From the NCBI RefSeq assembly GCF_036347135.1, contig NZ_CP108938.1, forward strand, positions 5,394,001 to 5,458,000: 64,000 nt of DNA. The letters run 5' to 3'. The translations under genes and the position numbers were made by a program. The notes below the pieces were generated by a model that saw nothing but the letters and a program-made list of their open reading frames with translations, was not told the origin of the DNA and did no database searches. This DNA comes from Streptomyces sp. NBC_00775. Lineage in GTDB: Bacteria; Actinomycetota; Actinomycetes; Streptomycetales; Streptomycetaceae. Below are positions 1-7,537 of the stretch, piece after piece. Numbering within the stretch: the first letter of the stretch is position 1; each line of letters begins with the position of its first letter.

Positions 1-2
1 AG

Positions 3-869
3 AGCTGTGCGGCCGCGGTGGCCGTGCAGACCTACGGCGGTGCGGAGTTGAAGGCGGAGCTGCTCGCGCGGGCGGGCCGGGGCGAACGCGTGCTGACCGT
101 CGCCGCCAACGGCCGCACCGGCCACGACCCGGCCGAACTCGCCGTGACCGCACGGCAGGACGGTGAGAACGGTGACGTGTGGGTGCTGGACGGGGTGCAG
201 ACGGCGGTTCCCTGGGCGTACAACGCCGACTTCACCCTCGTACCCGCGCACACAGAGGCCGGCCGGACCGTCCTCGCGCTCGTGCCCCGCGTCCACGAAG
301 GGGTCGCGCTCGCCGAGCAGATCTCCACCAGCGGTGAGCGGCTCGGCGAGCTGAGTCTGGAGTCCGCGCGGATCGCCGCCCGGGATGTCATCGACGCGGA
401 GGGGGCGTGGGAGTGGTTGCGCGAGCTGCTGGCCACCGGGACGTGTGCGCTGGCGCTCGGGCTCGGGGAGGGCGTGCTCGGGATGACGAGTGCGTACACC
501 GGCAAGCGGGAGCAGTTCGGGTTCCCGGTCGCCACGTTCCAGGCGGTCGCCGTGCAGGCCGCCGACCGCTATATCGACCTGCGCGCCATGGAGGTGACGC
601 TGTGGCAGGCCGCGTGGCGGATCAGTACGGGGGCGGGGGGTGCGCTTCCGGCGTCCGGGGACGTGGCCGTCGCCAAGATCTGGGCGTCCGAAGGGGTACG
701 GCGGGTCGTGCAGACCGCGCAGCATCTGCACGGTGGGTTCGGTGCCGACACCGACTATCCGCTGCACCGGTACCACGCCTGGGCCAAGCAGCTGGAGCTG
801 TCCCTCGGACCGGCGGCGGCGCATGAGGAGGCGCTGGGAGATCTGCTCGCTGCGCATCCGCTGGGCTGA
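3..869 (+). CDS. Acyl-CoA dehydrogenase, C-terminal part (5' end outside window)
   Basis: The frame is open to the left edge of the window, with sense codons upstream of the first possible GTG at 18, so this is the downstream part of a longer gene. The C-terminal half shows acyl-CoA dehydrogenase hallmarks: a YTGKREQFGFPVATFQAV stretch like the helical domain of the family, and an HLHGGFGADTDYPLHRY stretch matching the conserved 'LHGG.G' segment near the active site. The enzyme would oxidise an acyl-CoA thioester with FAD and pass electrons to ETF. The substrate cannot be inferred. A 125-bp gap separates it from the convergent rhodanese gene. Confidence 0.85.
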   Translation, partial: SCAAAVAVQTYGGAELKAELLARAGRGERVLTVAANGRTGHDPAELAVTARQDGENGDVWVLDGVQTAVPWAYNADFTLVPAHTEAGRTVLALVPRVHEGVALAEQISTSGERLGELSLESARIAARDVIDAEGAWEWLRELLATGTCALALGLGEGVLGMTSAYTGKREQFGFPVATFQAVAVQAADRYIDLRAMEVTLWQAAWRISTGAGGALPASGDVAVAKIWASEGVRRVVQTAQHLHGGFGADTDYPLHRYHAWAKQLELSLGPAAAHEEALGDLLAAHPLG

Positions 870-994
870 GCGCCGGGCCGCTCCATAGCCAACGGATTCG
901 GGACCGGGTGGCCGCGCGAGCCCACGCCAGAACGTCGGCTCGCGCACAGCTTCACCGCCGGGTGCCTCCGGTGGTCACGGGGACCCGGACCTGC

Positions 995-1342
995 CTACAG
1001 CACGAAGCCCGGCTGACCCTTGTCGTCCACGACCGGGCGGCCGACGGCTGCCCAGATCTGCATGCCACCGTCGACGTTCACGGCGTCGATGCCCTGCTGG
1101 ACCAAGTACTGCGTGACCTGGGCGGAACGGCCACCGGAGCGGCAGATCACGTTGACCCGGCCGTCCTGCGGGGCAGCCTCGGTCAACTCGCCGTAGCGGG
1201 CGACGAACTCACTGATGGGGATGTGCAGCGCCCCTGCGGCATGGCCTGCCTCCCACTCGTCGTCCTCCCGGACGTCCAGCAGGAAGTCTCCGTCCGCGAG
1301 ATCTCCGACCTCGACCGTGGGCACACCAACTCCGAAACTCAT
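995..1342 (-). CDS. Single-domain rhodanese-like protein
   Basis: A 115-aa protein that is essentially one rhodanese domain. It has the N-terminal LLDVREDDEWEAGHAAGALHIP motif and the active-site loop VICRSGGRSAQ, in which the Cys would carry a persulfide and the following RSGGR forms the anion-binding cradle. The likely role is sulfur transfer or cyanide/thiol detoxification in the cytoplasm. I chose the ATG at 1342 (MSFGVGVPTVEV) because the frame upstream of it is low-complexity and unlike the family. The gene is convergent with the acyl-CoA dehydrogenase and 103 bp downstream of the J-domain gene. Confidence 0.85.
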   Translation of the reverse strand: MSFGVGVPTVEVGDLADGDFLLDVREDDEWEAGHAAGALHIPISEFVARYGELTEAAPQDGRVNVICRSGGRSAQVTQYLVQQGIDAVNVDGGMQIWAAVGRPVVDDKGQPGFVL

Positions 1343-1445
1343 GCCTCCGACGCTACCTGACCGTGCCGACGACCTGATCCCTTTCCTCCCCTTCAGCAAG
1401 ACGGGGAGGCCAGGAAGATCAAGGAGGTCGGGGAGATCAGGAAGG

Positions 1446-2372
1446 TCAGGGAGTCTGGTCGGCGATCAGTTCCGCCAGTTCGGCCTCGCGTTCCTCGACC
1501 TGGGCCAGCAGCTGTTCGGCGATCTCCTCCAGCAGGCGATCCGGGTCGTCCGGGGCCAGCTGGAGCATCGCGCCGATGGCGCTCTCCTCCAGTTCGCGGG
1601 CGACGAAGGCGAGCATCTCCTTGCGCTGGGAGAGCCATTCCAGACGGGCGTAGAGCTCCTCGCTGCGGCTCGGCTTCCACTCCTGGGGGACGGGACCCGC
1701 GGCCCACTCCTCGCAGAGCTCCCGCAGCAGCACCTCGTCGCCCCGGCCGTACGCGGCGTTCACCCGGGCGATGAACTCGTCGCGCCGCTTGCGCTCGTCC
1801 TCGTCCTGCGCCAGGTCGGGGTGGGCCTTGCGGACCAGCTCGCGGTAGAGCTTGCGGGCCTCCTCGCTGGGGCGCACGCGCTGCGGGGGCCGTACGGGCT
1901 GGTCGGTGAGCATCGCCACGGCCTCGGGGAACAGACCCTCCGAGTCCATCCAGCCGTGGAACAGCTCCTCGACGCCGGGCATGGGCATGACTCGGGCTCG
2001 CGCCTCGTCCGCCTTGCGTATGTCCTCCGGGTCGCCGGTGCGTGCGGCGCGCACTTCGGCGATCTGGGCGTCCAGCTCGTCGAGCCGGGAGTACATCGGC
2101 CCGAGCTTCTGGTGGTGCAGTCGTGAGAAGTTCTCGACCTCGACCCGGAAGGTCTCCACCGCGATCTCGAACTCGATCAACGCCTGCTCAGCCGCCCGCA
2201 CGGCCCGCTCGAGCCGCTCCTCGGGCCGGGCCTCCCCTTCGGTCCCGGTCTGCTCGACCGGTGGCTGCTCGGGAGTCGGGTCCGCGGTCACGGCCTCCCC
2301 GGCACCGGACCGCTCCCGCGGCTCCTCGGCGGCGGGCTCGGGCTCGGTCTGCTCGGCTTCGGGCGTCGTCAC
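1446..2372 (-). CDS. J-domain-containing protein
   Basis: About 308 aa. The N-terminal 50 residues are acidic and disordered (repeated E, P, T), followed by a helical, probably coiled-coil segment. A J-domain-like core lies in the middle: LYRELVRKAHPDLAQDEDERKRRDEFIARVNAAYGRGD, containing the HPD tripeptide that stimulates Hsp70 ATPase. There is no G/F region or zinc finger, so it is not DnaJ itself but a specialised partner of DnaK. The start is uncertain: GTG at 2372 (VTTPEAE) or GTG at 2390, neither with a strong ribosome site. Confidence 0.8.
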   Translation of the reverse strand: MTTPEAEQTEPEPAAEEPRERSGAGEAVTADPTPEQPPVEQTGTEGEARPEERLERAVRAAEQALIEFEIAVETFRVEVENFSRLHHQKLGPMYSRLDELDAQIAEVRAARTGDPEDIRKADEARARVMPMPGVEELFHGWMDSEGLFPEAVAMLTDQPVRPPQRVRPSEEARKLYRELVRKAHPDLAQDEDERKRRDEFIARVNAAYGRGDEVLLRELCEEWAAGPVPQEWKPSRSEELYARLEWLSQRKEMLAFVARELEESAIGAMLQLAPDDPDRLLEEIAEQLLAQVEEREAELAELIADQTP

Positions 2373-2404
2373 GCGACCAGCGTAAGACACGGCCCCGACG
2401 CCTC

Positions 2405-2520
2405 GGCCTGGTCCGCCCCCCTCCCTCCCCCTCCCCCCTCCCCTCCTTCCCCCTTCCCTCCCGCCAGCCTCCCCTTCTCAGACCCCCCTCTCAGACCCCC
2501 ATCTCCCCCTCGATCCGCCC
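2405..2520. repeat. Polypyrimidine tract
   Basis: Roughly 100 bases on the + strand that are almost only C and T, with runs of four to six C, spanning the gap between the J-domain and DUF2252 genes and entering the 3' end of the latter. Such mirror-like homopurine/homopyrimidine DNA can adopt triplex structure. It may simply be slippage-prone sequence. No hairpin terminator is visible within it. Confidence 0.6.
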
Positions 2521-3948
2521 GCTCCGCACCGCCCCCACCAGCTCCGCGTGGTCCGCCTCCGTCCGGTCCGCGTACGTCACGGCGAACGTCGCGACGGCCT
2601 CGTCCAGTTCCTCGTTCTTGCCGCAGTAGCCGGCGATGAGGCGGGGGTCGGCGCTGTGGGCGTGGGCGCGGGCGAGGAGGGCGCCGGTCATGCGGGCGTA
2701 GTCGTCTATCTGGTCGGCGGCGAGGGCGGCGGGGTCGACGCTGCCCTTGCGGTTGCGGAACTGGCGTACCTGGAAGGGGCGGCCGTCGACCGTGGTCCAG
2801 CCCAGCAGGATGTCGCTGACGACCTGCATGCGCTTCTGGCCGAGGACCACGCGGCGGCCCTCGTGCGGCACCTCGGGTATCGCGTGCCCGGCCGTCGCCA
2901 GGTGCGGGAGCAGCGCCGAGGCGCGGGCCTCCTTCACCTGGAGGACGAGGGGTTCGCCGCGGTGGTCCAGGAGCAGCACGACGTAGGAGCGGGTGCCCAC
3001 GCTGCCGGTGCCGACGACACGGAAGGCGACGTCGTGCACCGCGTACCGGGCGAGGAGCGGGAGGCGGTCCTCGGAGAGCGTCGTCAGGTAGTGCTCCAGG
3101 GACGCCGCGACGGCGGCCGCCTCCGCGTCGGCTATCCGGCGCAGCACCGGCGGCGCGTCCACGAACCGGCGGCCGCCGCCCTCCACCGCCTCCGTCGACT
3201 TCGCGGCGAACCGTCCGCTGGTGTTGGCCCGCGCCTTCTCCGAGACCCGCTCCAGGGTGCCGAGCAGATCGTGGGCGTCTGTGTGCGAGACGAGTTCCTC
3301 GTCGGCGATCGCGTTCCACGCGTCCAGTACCGGCAGTTTGGCCAGCAGGCGCATGGTGCGGCGGTAGGAGCCCACGGTGTCGTGCGCGGCGGCCCGGCAC
3401 GCGTCCTCGTCCGCTCCGGCTTCGCGGCCCGCGAGCACCAGCGAGGTGGCGAGCCGCTTCAGGTCCCATTCCCAGGGGCCGTGCACCGTCTCGTCGAAGT
3501 CGTTCAGATCGATGACGAGGCCGCCGCGCGCGTCCCCGTACAGGCCGAAGTTCGCCGCGTGCGCGTCACCGCATATCTGGGCGCCGATGCCGGTCACGGG
3601 GGTGCGTGCGAGGTCGTACGCCATGAGGCCGGCCGAACCGCGCAGGAACGCGAAGGGGGTGGCCGCCATCCTGCCGACCCGTATCGGGGTGAGTTCGGGG
3701 ATCCGGCCGAGGTTGGACTCCTGGACCGCGGTCACGGCGTCCGGCCGGCCGGTGTCCGCCGTCAGCTCGGCGTGCGCCTCGCGCGGCACCCGCCCGCGCA
3801 GCGTCTTCCCCTCTTCTTTGGGCGAGCCCTGCGCGGGCCACGCGGCGAATCCCGGCACCGCGAATCGCCGTACCCCCAAAGCCGTGGGCTCCTGCTGCTG
3901 GTCCTGCCGCGCCTGCTGCGCCGGAACCGCTGTACCGAGCTCGGTCAC
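2491..3948 (-). CDS. DUF2252 family protein
   Basis: A 485-aa protein with the DUF2252 signature: FLRGSAGLMAYDLA, then QICGDAHAANFGLYGDARGG, LVIDLNDFDETVHGPWEWDLKRLATSL, and later VVGTGSVGTRSYVVLL. The 'GDAHAANFG' and 'DLNDFDE' pairs resemble the catalytic and metal loops of aminoglycoside-phosphotransferase/kinase-like folds, but no reaction is established for the family. Start GTG at 3948. It lies downstream of the HxlR gene with a 144-bp gap that holds two DnaA-box consensus sequences. Predicted cytoplasmic. Confidence 0.85.
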   Translation of the reverse strand: MTELGTAVPAQQARQDQQQEPTALGVRRFAVPGFAAWPAQGSPKEEGKTLRGRVPREAHAELTADTGRPDAVTAVQESNLGRIPELTPIRVGRMAATPFAFLRGSAGLMAYDLARTPVTGIGAQICGDAHAANFGLYGDARGGLVIDLNDFDETVHGPWEWDLKRLATSLVLAGREAGADEDACRAAAHDTVGSYRRTMRLLAKLPVLDAWNAIADEELVSHTDAHDLLGTLERVSEKARANTSGRFAAKSTEAVEGGGRRFVDAPPVLRRIADAEAAAVAASLEHYLTTLSEDRLPLLARYAVHDVAFRVVGTGSVGTRSYVVLLLDHRGEPLVLQVKEARASALLPHLATAGHAIPEVPHEGRRVVLGQKRMQVVSDILLGWTTVDGRPFQVRQFRNRKGSVDPAALAADQIDDYARMTGALLARAHAHSADPRLIAGYCGKNEELDEAVATFAVTYADRTEADHAELVGAVRSGRIEGEMGV

Positions 3949-4022
3949 TCCGACCGCCTCCCCCGTGCACGAACATCAACTCGTGCTGACCGTACAGCCG
4001 GTCGCCGAAACGCGTCAGACCC

Positions 4023-4055
4023 TGTGGACAACTCCACGGCACAGCCTGTGGACAA
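4023..4055. promoter_or_regulatory. Pair of consensus DnaA boxes upstream of the DUF2252 gene
   Basis: Two copies of TGTGGACAA (the complement of TTGTCCACA, the Streptomyces DnaA box consensus) at 4023-4031 and 4047-4055, 24 bp start to start and in the same orientation. They sit just upstream of the DUF2252 start codon, so they could regulate that gene or titrate DnaA about 51 kb from oriC. Confidence 0.55.
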
Positions 4056-4092
4056 CTACGCCGTCACAGAAGGACAGCCACCGTTTCCGGAG

Positions 4093-4452
4093 CTATCCCG
4101 GGCACGGCCCGCTCTCCGGCAGATACCTCTCCGCCCACGACCCCAGTTCCTTGAGCGCGGGTTCCAGTGCGGCACCCGCCTCCGTCAGGCGGTACGAGAC
4201 CCGCAGTGGGGGGCCTTCGTCGACCTCGCGCACGACCAGTCCCGCCGCGCCGAGTTCGGTGAGCCGGTCCGAGAGCATCCGTTCGCTGATGCCGGGGATC
4301 GCTCTGCGCAGTTCGGCGAAGTGGACGGGGCGCTGCAGCAGGACGGCCACGACCAGGCCCGTCCAGCGCTTTCCGAGCAGCTGGAACACCCGTGTCATGC
4401 CGTCGTCGACCTTCTGGCACGCGCCTGCGTCGTGGCTTCCCCGTTCCGGCAT
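4093..4452 (-). CDS. HxlR-family winged-helix transcriptional regulator
   Basis: A 119-aa protein that is entirely an HxlR domain: FQLLGKRWTGLVVAVLL near the N-terminus, HFAELRRAIPGISERMLSDRLTELGAAGLVVRE as the winged helix with recognition helix, and SYRLTEAGAALEPAL. One Cys (residue 12, GACQKVDD) lies at the N-terminal position used for redox or electrophile sensing in YodB/CatR-type members. It is divergent from the azoreductase gene, 124 bp apart. The pairing matches known HxlR-type control of quinone/azo reductases, so it probably represses azoR and itself (inference). Start ATG at 4452. Confidence 0.88.
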   Translation of the reverse strand: MPERGSHDAGACQKVDDGMTRVFQLLGKRWTGLVVAVLLQRPVHFAELRRAIPGISERMLSDRLTELGAAGLVVREVDEGPPLRVSYRLTEAGAALEPALKELGSWAERYLPESGPCPG

Positions 4453-4461
4453 GGGTCCAGG

Positions 4462-4523
4462 GTACTGGGTCCACGGAAGGGGATGAAAAAAAGTAAGTAG
4501 CTGTGTTATCTATAGTCCAGTAC
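4462..4523. promoter_or_regulatory. Divergent promoter/operator region between HxlR gene and azoR
   Basis: The AT-richer patch between the divergent genes contains GTACTGG at 4462-4468 and its exact inverse CCAGTAC at 4517-4523, with AGTAAGTAG (4492-4500) and a -10-like TATAGT (4511-4516) between. HxlR regulators bind short inverted half-sites built on TAC/GTA, so these are candidate half-sites. The 48-bp spacing between the outer arms is longer than a classical single operator. Confidence 0.4.
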
Positions 4524-4576
4524 GAAAGGGAAGCCCACCCCCGGACTCCCGCAGCACCTCTTACCTGGAGAACCCC

Positions 4577-5230
4577 ATGGCCACCCTCCTCCACATCGAC
4601 TCATCCGTGTTCCCGGGCTCCGCCTCCGCCTCCCGCGCGGTGACGGACGCCTTCCGCAAGGCCTGGGAGGAGCAGCACCCGGAGGGCACGGTGATCTACC
4701 GCGACCTCGCCGCGAACCCCGTGCCGCACATCAGCGCCGACGCCCACACCGCCGGTTTCGCCGCTCCGGACACCCACACCCCGGAGCAGGCCGCCGCCTT
4801 CGCCGAGCGCGTACGGCTCATCGAGGAGCTGGAGCGGGCGGACGCGATCCTGATCGGCGCGCCCATGTACAACTTCTCGATCCCCTCGACCCTCAAGGCG
4901 TGGCTGGACAACGTGCTCCTCATCGGCCGCACCGCCATGACCGAGGAGTCGAAGGTGAAGGGCACCCCGGTCACCGTGGTCGCCAGCCGCGGCGGCTCCT
5001 ACGCGCCGGGCACCCCGCGCGAGCCCTACGAGTACGTGCAGAACTACCTGGAGGCCATCCTGCGCGACACGCTCGCCCTGGACCTCGACTTCATCGTCCC
5101 GGAGCTCACGATGGCGCCGCAGAACCCGGCGATGTCCGAGCTGATCCCCCTCTTCGAGGCCTCCCGCACCAAGGCCCTCGACGACGCGGCCGCCAAGGCC
5201 AAGGAGCTCGCCGAGCGCCTCGCGGCGTAA
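4577..5230 (+). CDS. azoR: FMN-dependent NADH-azoreductase
   Basis: A 217-aa flavodoxin-fold quinone/azo reductase. It has the FMN phosphate loop (HIDSSVFPGSASASRAVTDAF), the strand-loop DAILIGAPMYNFSIPSTLKAWLDNV that packs on the isoalloxazine ring, and VTVVASRGGSYAPGTPREPYEYVQNYL in the second flavin-contact loop. Length and motif order fit AzoR. It reduces quinones and azo compounds with NAD(P)H, protecting against electrophiles. GGAG lies 6 bp before the ATG. The divergent HxlR gene is the probable regulator. Confidence 0.92.
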   Translation: MATLLHIDSSVFPGSASASRAVTDAFRKAWEEQHPEGTVIYRDLAANPVPHISADAHTAGFAAPDTHTPEQAAAFAERVRLIEELERADAILIGAPMYNFSIPSTLKAWLDNVLLIGRTAMTEESKVKGTPVTVVASRGGSYAPGTPREPYEYVQNYLEAILRDTLALDLDFIVPELTMAPQNPAMSELIPLFEASRTKALDDAAAKAKELAERLAA

Positions 5231-5283
5231 CCCCTCCGGACAGCGTCACGAGGCGGCGGACCCGGAACCGCTTCGGCCAAGCG

Positions 5284-5910
5284 TTACTCGACGGCTCCGC
5301 GCTCGGGGGCGACGACGATCCGCGCCGTCGCCTCCGGTGTGGCGATGCCGGGCAGCAGCAGCTGCCACATGTCACAGGTGCGGTCCATGAGATCGGCCCG
5401 CCCGGTCAGCAGCTGCGAGTACAGCTGGATTCCGGTGCAGGCTCCGACCACGAAGTGCGCGACCGTCCGGGGGAGGACACCTTCGCGCAGGTCTCCCTCG
5501 GCCCGGGCCGTCTCCAGATGGCCGGTCATGATCTGCTTCCAGTTATCGAAGGAGGTCACGTCGCTCATGCCGAAACGGCCCTGCTCGACGGCCAGGCGGA
5601 CGCCGGCGCGCAGCACCGGGTCGATCTGCAAGCGGCGGGCCCACACGAGGGTGATGTCGACCAGCCGCTGCAGTCCATCGGAGTGCAGTCGCGGTTCGAT
5701 GGCCTGCGGCTGGGAGTTCATCACGGCTTCGGCCAGCGCCTGCTTGGACTCGAAGTGGAAGTACAGGGCTCCCAGCGTCAGCCCGGCGCGCTTGACGATG
5801 CCGGAGACACTCGCGCCGTCGTAGCCCTTCTCGTCGAACACCTCGGCGGCCGCCCGCAGGATCTGGTTGCGGGTGCGGACCGCTCGCTCCTGCTTGAGAT
5901 CCATGGTCAT
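5284..5910 (-). CDS. TetR-family regulator, gamma-butyrolactone receptor-like
   Basis: About 208 aa. The N-terminus KQERAVRTRNQILRAAAEVFDEKGYDGASVSGIVKRAGLTLGALYFHFESKQALAEAV is a TetR helix-turn-helix of the particular type seen in ArpA/ScbR receptors (the 'GALYFHF.SK..LA.AV' ending is characteristic). A Trp in the ligand domain (FDNWKQIM) is in a region where such receptors carry a ligand-contact Trp. No butyrolactone synthase (AfsA/ScbA type) is in the window, so it may be an orphan pseudo-receptor answering a foreign signal or an antibiotic. Start: ATG at 5910 or the next at 5904. Confidence 0.82.
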   Translation of the reverse strand: MTMDLKQERAVRTRNQILRAAAEVFDEKGYDGASVSGIVKRAGLTLGALYFHFESKQALAEAVMNSQPQAIEPRLHSDGLQRLVDITLVWARRLQIDPVLRAGVRLAVEQGRFGMSDVTSFDNWKQIMTGHLETARAEGDLREGVLPRTVAHFVVGACTGIQLYSQLLTGRADLMDRTCDMWQLLLPGIATPEATARIVVAPERGAVE

Positions 5911-5968
5911 CCACTTCCTCGACAAAGAAGAACCTCGGCGCACGGCACTGACACGCACTGACGACGAA

Positions 5969-6003
5969 GGCCCCGACCGTGAGATACCTCACCGTCGGGG
6001 CCG
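5969..6003. terminator. Hairpin upstream of the TetR gene
   Basis: Near-perfect inverted repeat: arms GGCCCCGACCGTGAG and CTCACCGTCGGGGCC around a four-base loop, with one mismatch. It lies between the TetR start and the tRNA-Leu terminator. It may terminate readthrough from the tRNA or serve as a regulatory stem; no clear U-tract follows. Confidence 0.45.
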
Positions 6004-6030
6004 CCCGTACGAACTGCGAACAACGAGAAA

Positions 6031-6067
6031 CGGGCCCCGCCAGGACTTTCGTCTCTGGTGGGACCCG
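6031..6067 (-). terminator. Rho-independent terminator of tRNA-Leu
   Basis: Read on the minus strand, an imperfect GC hairpin (CGGGTCCCACCAGAG ... GGCGGGGCCCG) is followed by GTTTCTCG. It begins eight bases past the tRNA 3' end. Confidence 0.65.
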
Positions 6068-6074
6068 TTCCCTC

Positions 6075-6160
6075 TGGTGCGCGAGGGGGGAGTTGAACCC
6101 CCACGCCCTTGCGGGCACTGGAACCTGAATCCAGCGCGTCTGCCATTCCGCCACTCGCGC
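6075..6160 (-). tRNA. tRNA-Leu (anticodon CAG)
   Basis: Class II tRNA of 83 nt plus an encoded CCA (6075-6077). The acceptor stem is GCGCGAG/CTCGCGC, the D region is GTGGCGGAATGGCAGACGC, the anticodon loop TTCAGGT carries CAG, the variable arm GCCCGCAAGGGC is long as expected for leucine, and the T loop is GTTCAAC. All stems pair. Confidence 0.96.
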
Positions 6161-6574
6161 ATTCGCTGTGTCGTCCGTCTCTCACCAAGTGGTGTGAGCG
6201 CCTGCCGACATCGAGAAGATTAGCACGCTGCCAGGAGTGGAATCACATCCCTTTCCCACCGCCCCGCACCCACCCCGCAGGCGCTCCCGCGCAGGCCACC
6301 TCCCCCGTCCCGGCCCCGGCGCCCGCCGCACGTCTCAGGCAGAACCGGTTCACGTATCAACCTCGTACCGGTCCAGCGCATCTCCCCAGAAGCCGGACGG
6401 GCCGCACAGTCAGGTGCGGGACACTGGTCGTGGAGCGCCTCTACGATCCATGGCAGGAGTAGTGCCGGGACGAGTTCGAAGAGGTGTCCCGGAGGGAACC
6501 TCGGGAGGGGACTTCGGAAGCCGTCGACAACCGTCGACCGGGCCGACAGGGGGAACCAGCCGATTTCCCGACGC
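6161..6574. other. Intergenic region before fhaA
   Basis: About 410 bases between tRNA-Leu and the fhaA leader. It must contain the promoters for the tRNA (leftward) and the fhaA operon (rightward). Open frames across it have no family resemblance, poor starts and no ribosome sites. I see no convincing gene or operator. Confidence 0.5.
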
Positions 6575-6688
6575 GTGGATACGATCAGTAAGCAGTACGA
6601 GCAAGGCCAGCGGGATCAGGAAGACGAAGACGACAGCAAGCTGTACCAGGACGGCTACGAAGGAGGAGGTGCCCCATGGGAGTCCTGA
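6575..6688 (+). CDS. Possible 37-aa leader peptide overlapping the fhaA start
   Basis: A GTG-initiated frame (VDTISKQYEQGQRDQEDEDD...) encodes a short, highly acidic and Gln-rich peptide ending in GGGAPWES. Its stop lies 10-12 bases inside fhaA, so the fhaA ribosome site and ATG are within this frame, as in translational coupling. Third-position GC is lower than in neighbouring genes. Only the geometry and unusual composition support it. It could be chance. Confidence 0.25.
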   Translation: MDTISKQYEQGQRDQEDEDDSKLYQDGYEGGGAPWES

Positions 6689-7527
6689 AGAAGTTCGAGC
6701 AGCGTCTCGAAGGTCTGGTCAACGGCACCTTCGCCAAGGTGTTCAAGTCCGAGGTCCAGCCGGTGGAGATCGCGGGAGCACTCCAGCGCGAGTGCGACAA
6801 CAACGCGACCATCTGGAACCGCGAGCGGACCGTCGTCCCCAATGACTTCATCGTGGAGCTGAGCGCGCCGGACTTCGAGCGCCTCAGCCCCTACTCCGGC
6901 CAGCTCGGCGACGAACTCGCCGGCATGGTGCGCGACTACGCCAAGCAGCAGCGCTACACCTTCATGGGCCCCATCAAGGTCCACCTGGAGAAGGCCGACG
7001 ACCTCGACACCGGTCTGTACCGGGTACGCAGCCGTACGCTCGCCTCCTCCAGCAGCCAGCAGGCTCCCGAGCGCGCCCCCGCGGGCCCCGGCCCGGCAGC
7101 CCCGCGCGGCCAGGGCCAGGGTGGCTACGGCTACCCGCCCGCGGCCGCTCCCCCCATGCCGTCCGCGCCGCCACCCGGCGGCCGCCCCGGACCCGCGCCC
7201 ATGGGCCAGCGGCCCGCCGCGGCAGCGGGCGCACAGCCCGGCACCCGCATGCGGCACTGGATCGAGATCAACGGCACCCGCCATCAGATCTCACGCCCGA
7301 CGCTGGTGCTGGGCCGCAGCACCGAAGCCGACGTGCGGATCGACGACCCCGGCGTATCCCGCCGGCACTGTGAGATCCGGACCGGAACGCCCTCGACGAT
7401 CCAGGATCTCGGATCCACCAACGGCATCGTGGTGGACGGGCAGCACACCACCCGCGCTACGCTCCGCGACGGCTCGCGGATCGTCGTGGGCAGCACCACC
7501 ATCATTTACCGGCAAGCCGAAGGGTGA
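6676..7527 (+). CDS. fhaA: FhaA-like protein: DUF3662 plus FHA domain
   Basis: A 283-aa protein. Residues 1-120 are the DUF3662 domain (MGVLKKFEQRLEGLVNGTFAKVFKSEVQPVEIAGAL), the middle is a Pro/Gly/Ala/Gln-rich linker, and residues about 200-280 are an FHA domain with LVLGRSTEADVRIDDPGVSRRHCEI and DLGSTNGIVV, containing the Arg, Ser and Asn that bind phosphothreonine. It is a cytoplasmic reader of PknB phosphorylation that modulates peptidoglycan synthesis. A strong GGAGGAGG precedes the ATG. First gene of the fhaA-fhaB-pstP-rodA-pbpA run. Confidence 0.95.
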   Translation: MGVLKKFEQRLEGLVNGTFAKVFKSEVQPVEIAGALQRECDNNATIWNRERTVVPNDFIVELSAPDFERLSPYSGQLGDELAGMVRDYAKQQRYTFMGPIKVHLEKADDLDTGLYRVRSRTLASSSSQQAPERAPAGPGPAAPRGQGQGGYGYPPAAAPPMPSAPPPGGRPGPAPMGQRPAAAAGAQPGTRMRHWIEINGTRHQISRPTLVLGRSTEADVRIDDPGVSRRHCEIRTGTPSTIQDLGSTNGIVVDGQHTTRATLRDGSRIVVGSTTIIYRQAEG

Positions 7528-7537
7528 AGCGGGGGCA

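Noticed and set aside
2548..4500. 650-codon + strand frame opposite DUF2252
   Set aside because: It is the reverse complement of the DUF2252 and HxlR genes. Composition (Arg/Gly/Ala/Val) and lack of motifs mark it as a high-GC shadow.
6237..6845. 202-codon + strand frame before and over fhaA
   Set aside because: It continues into fhaA in another frame, has no ribosome site and has no family similarity.
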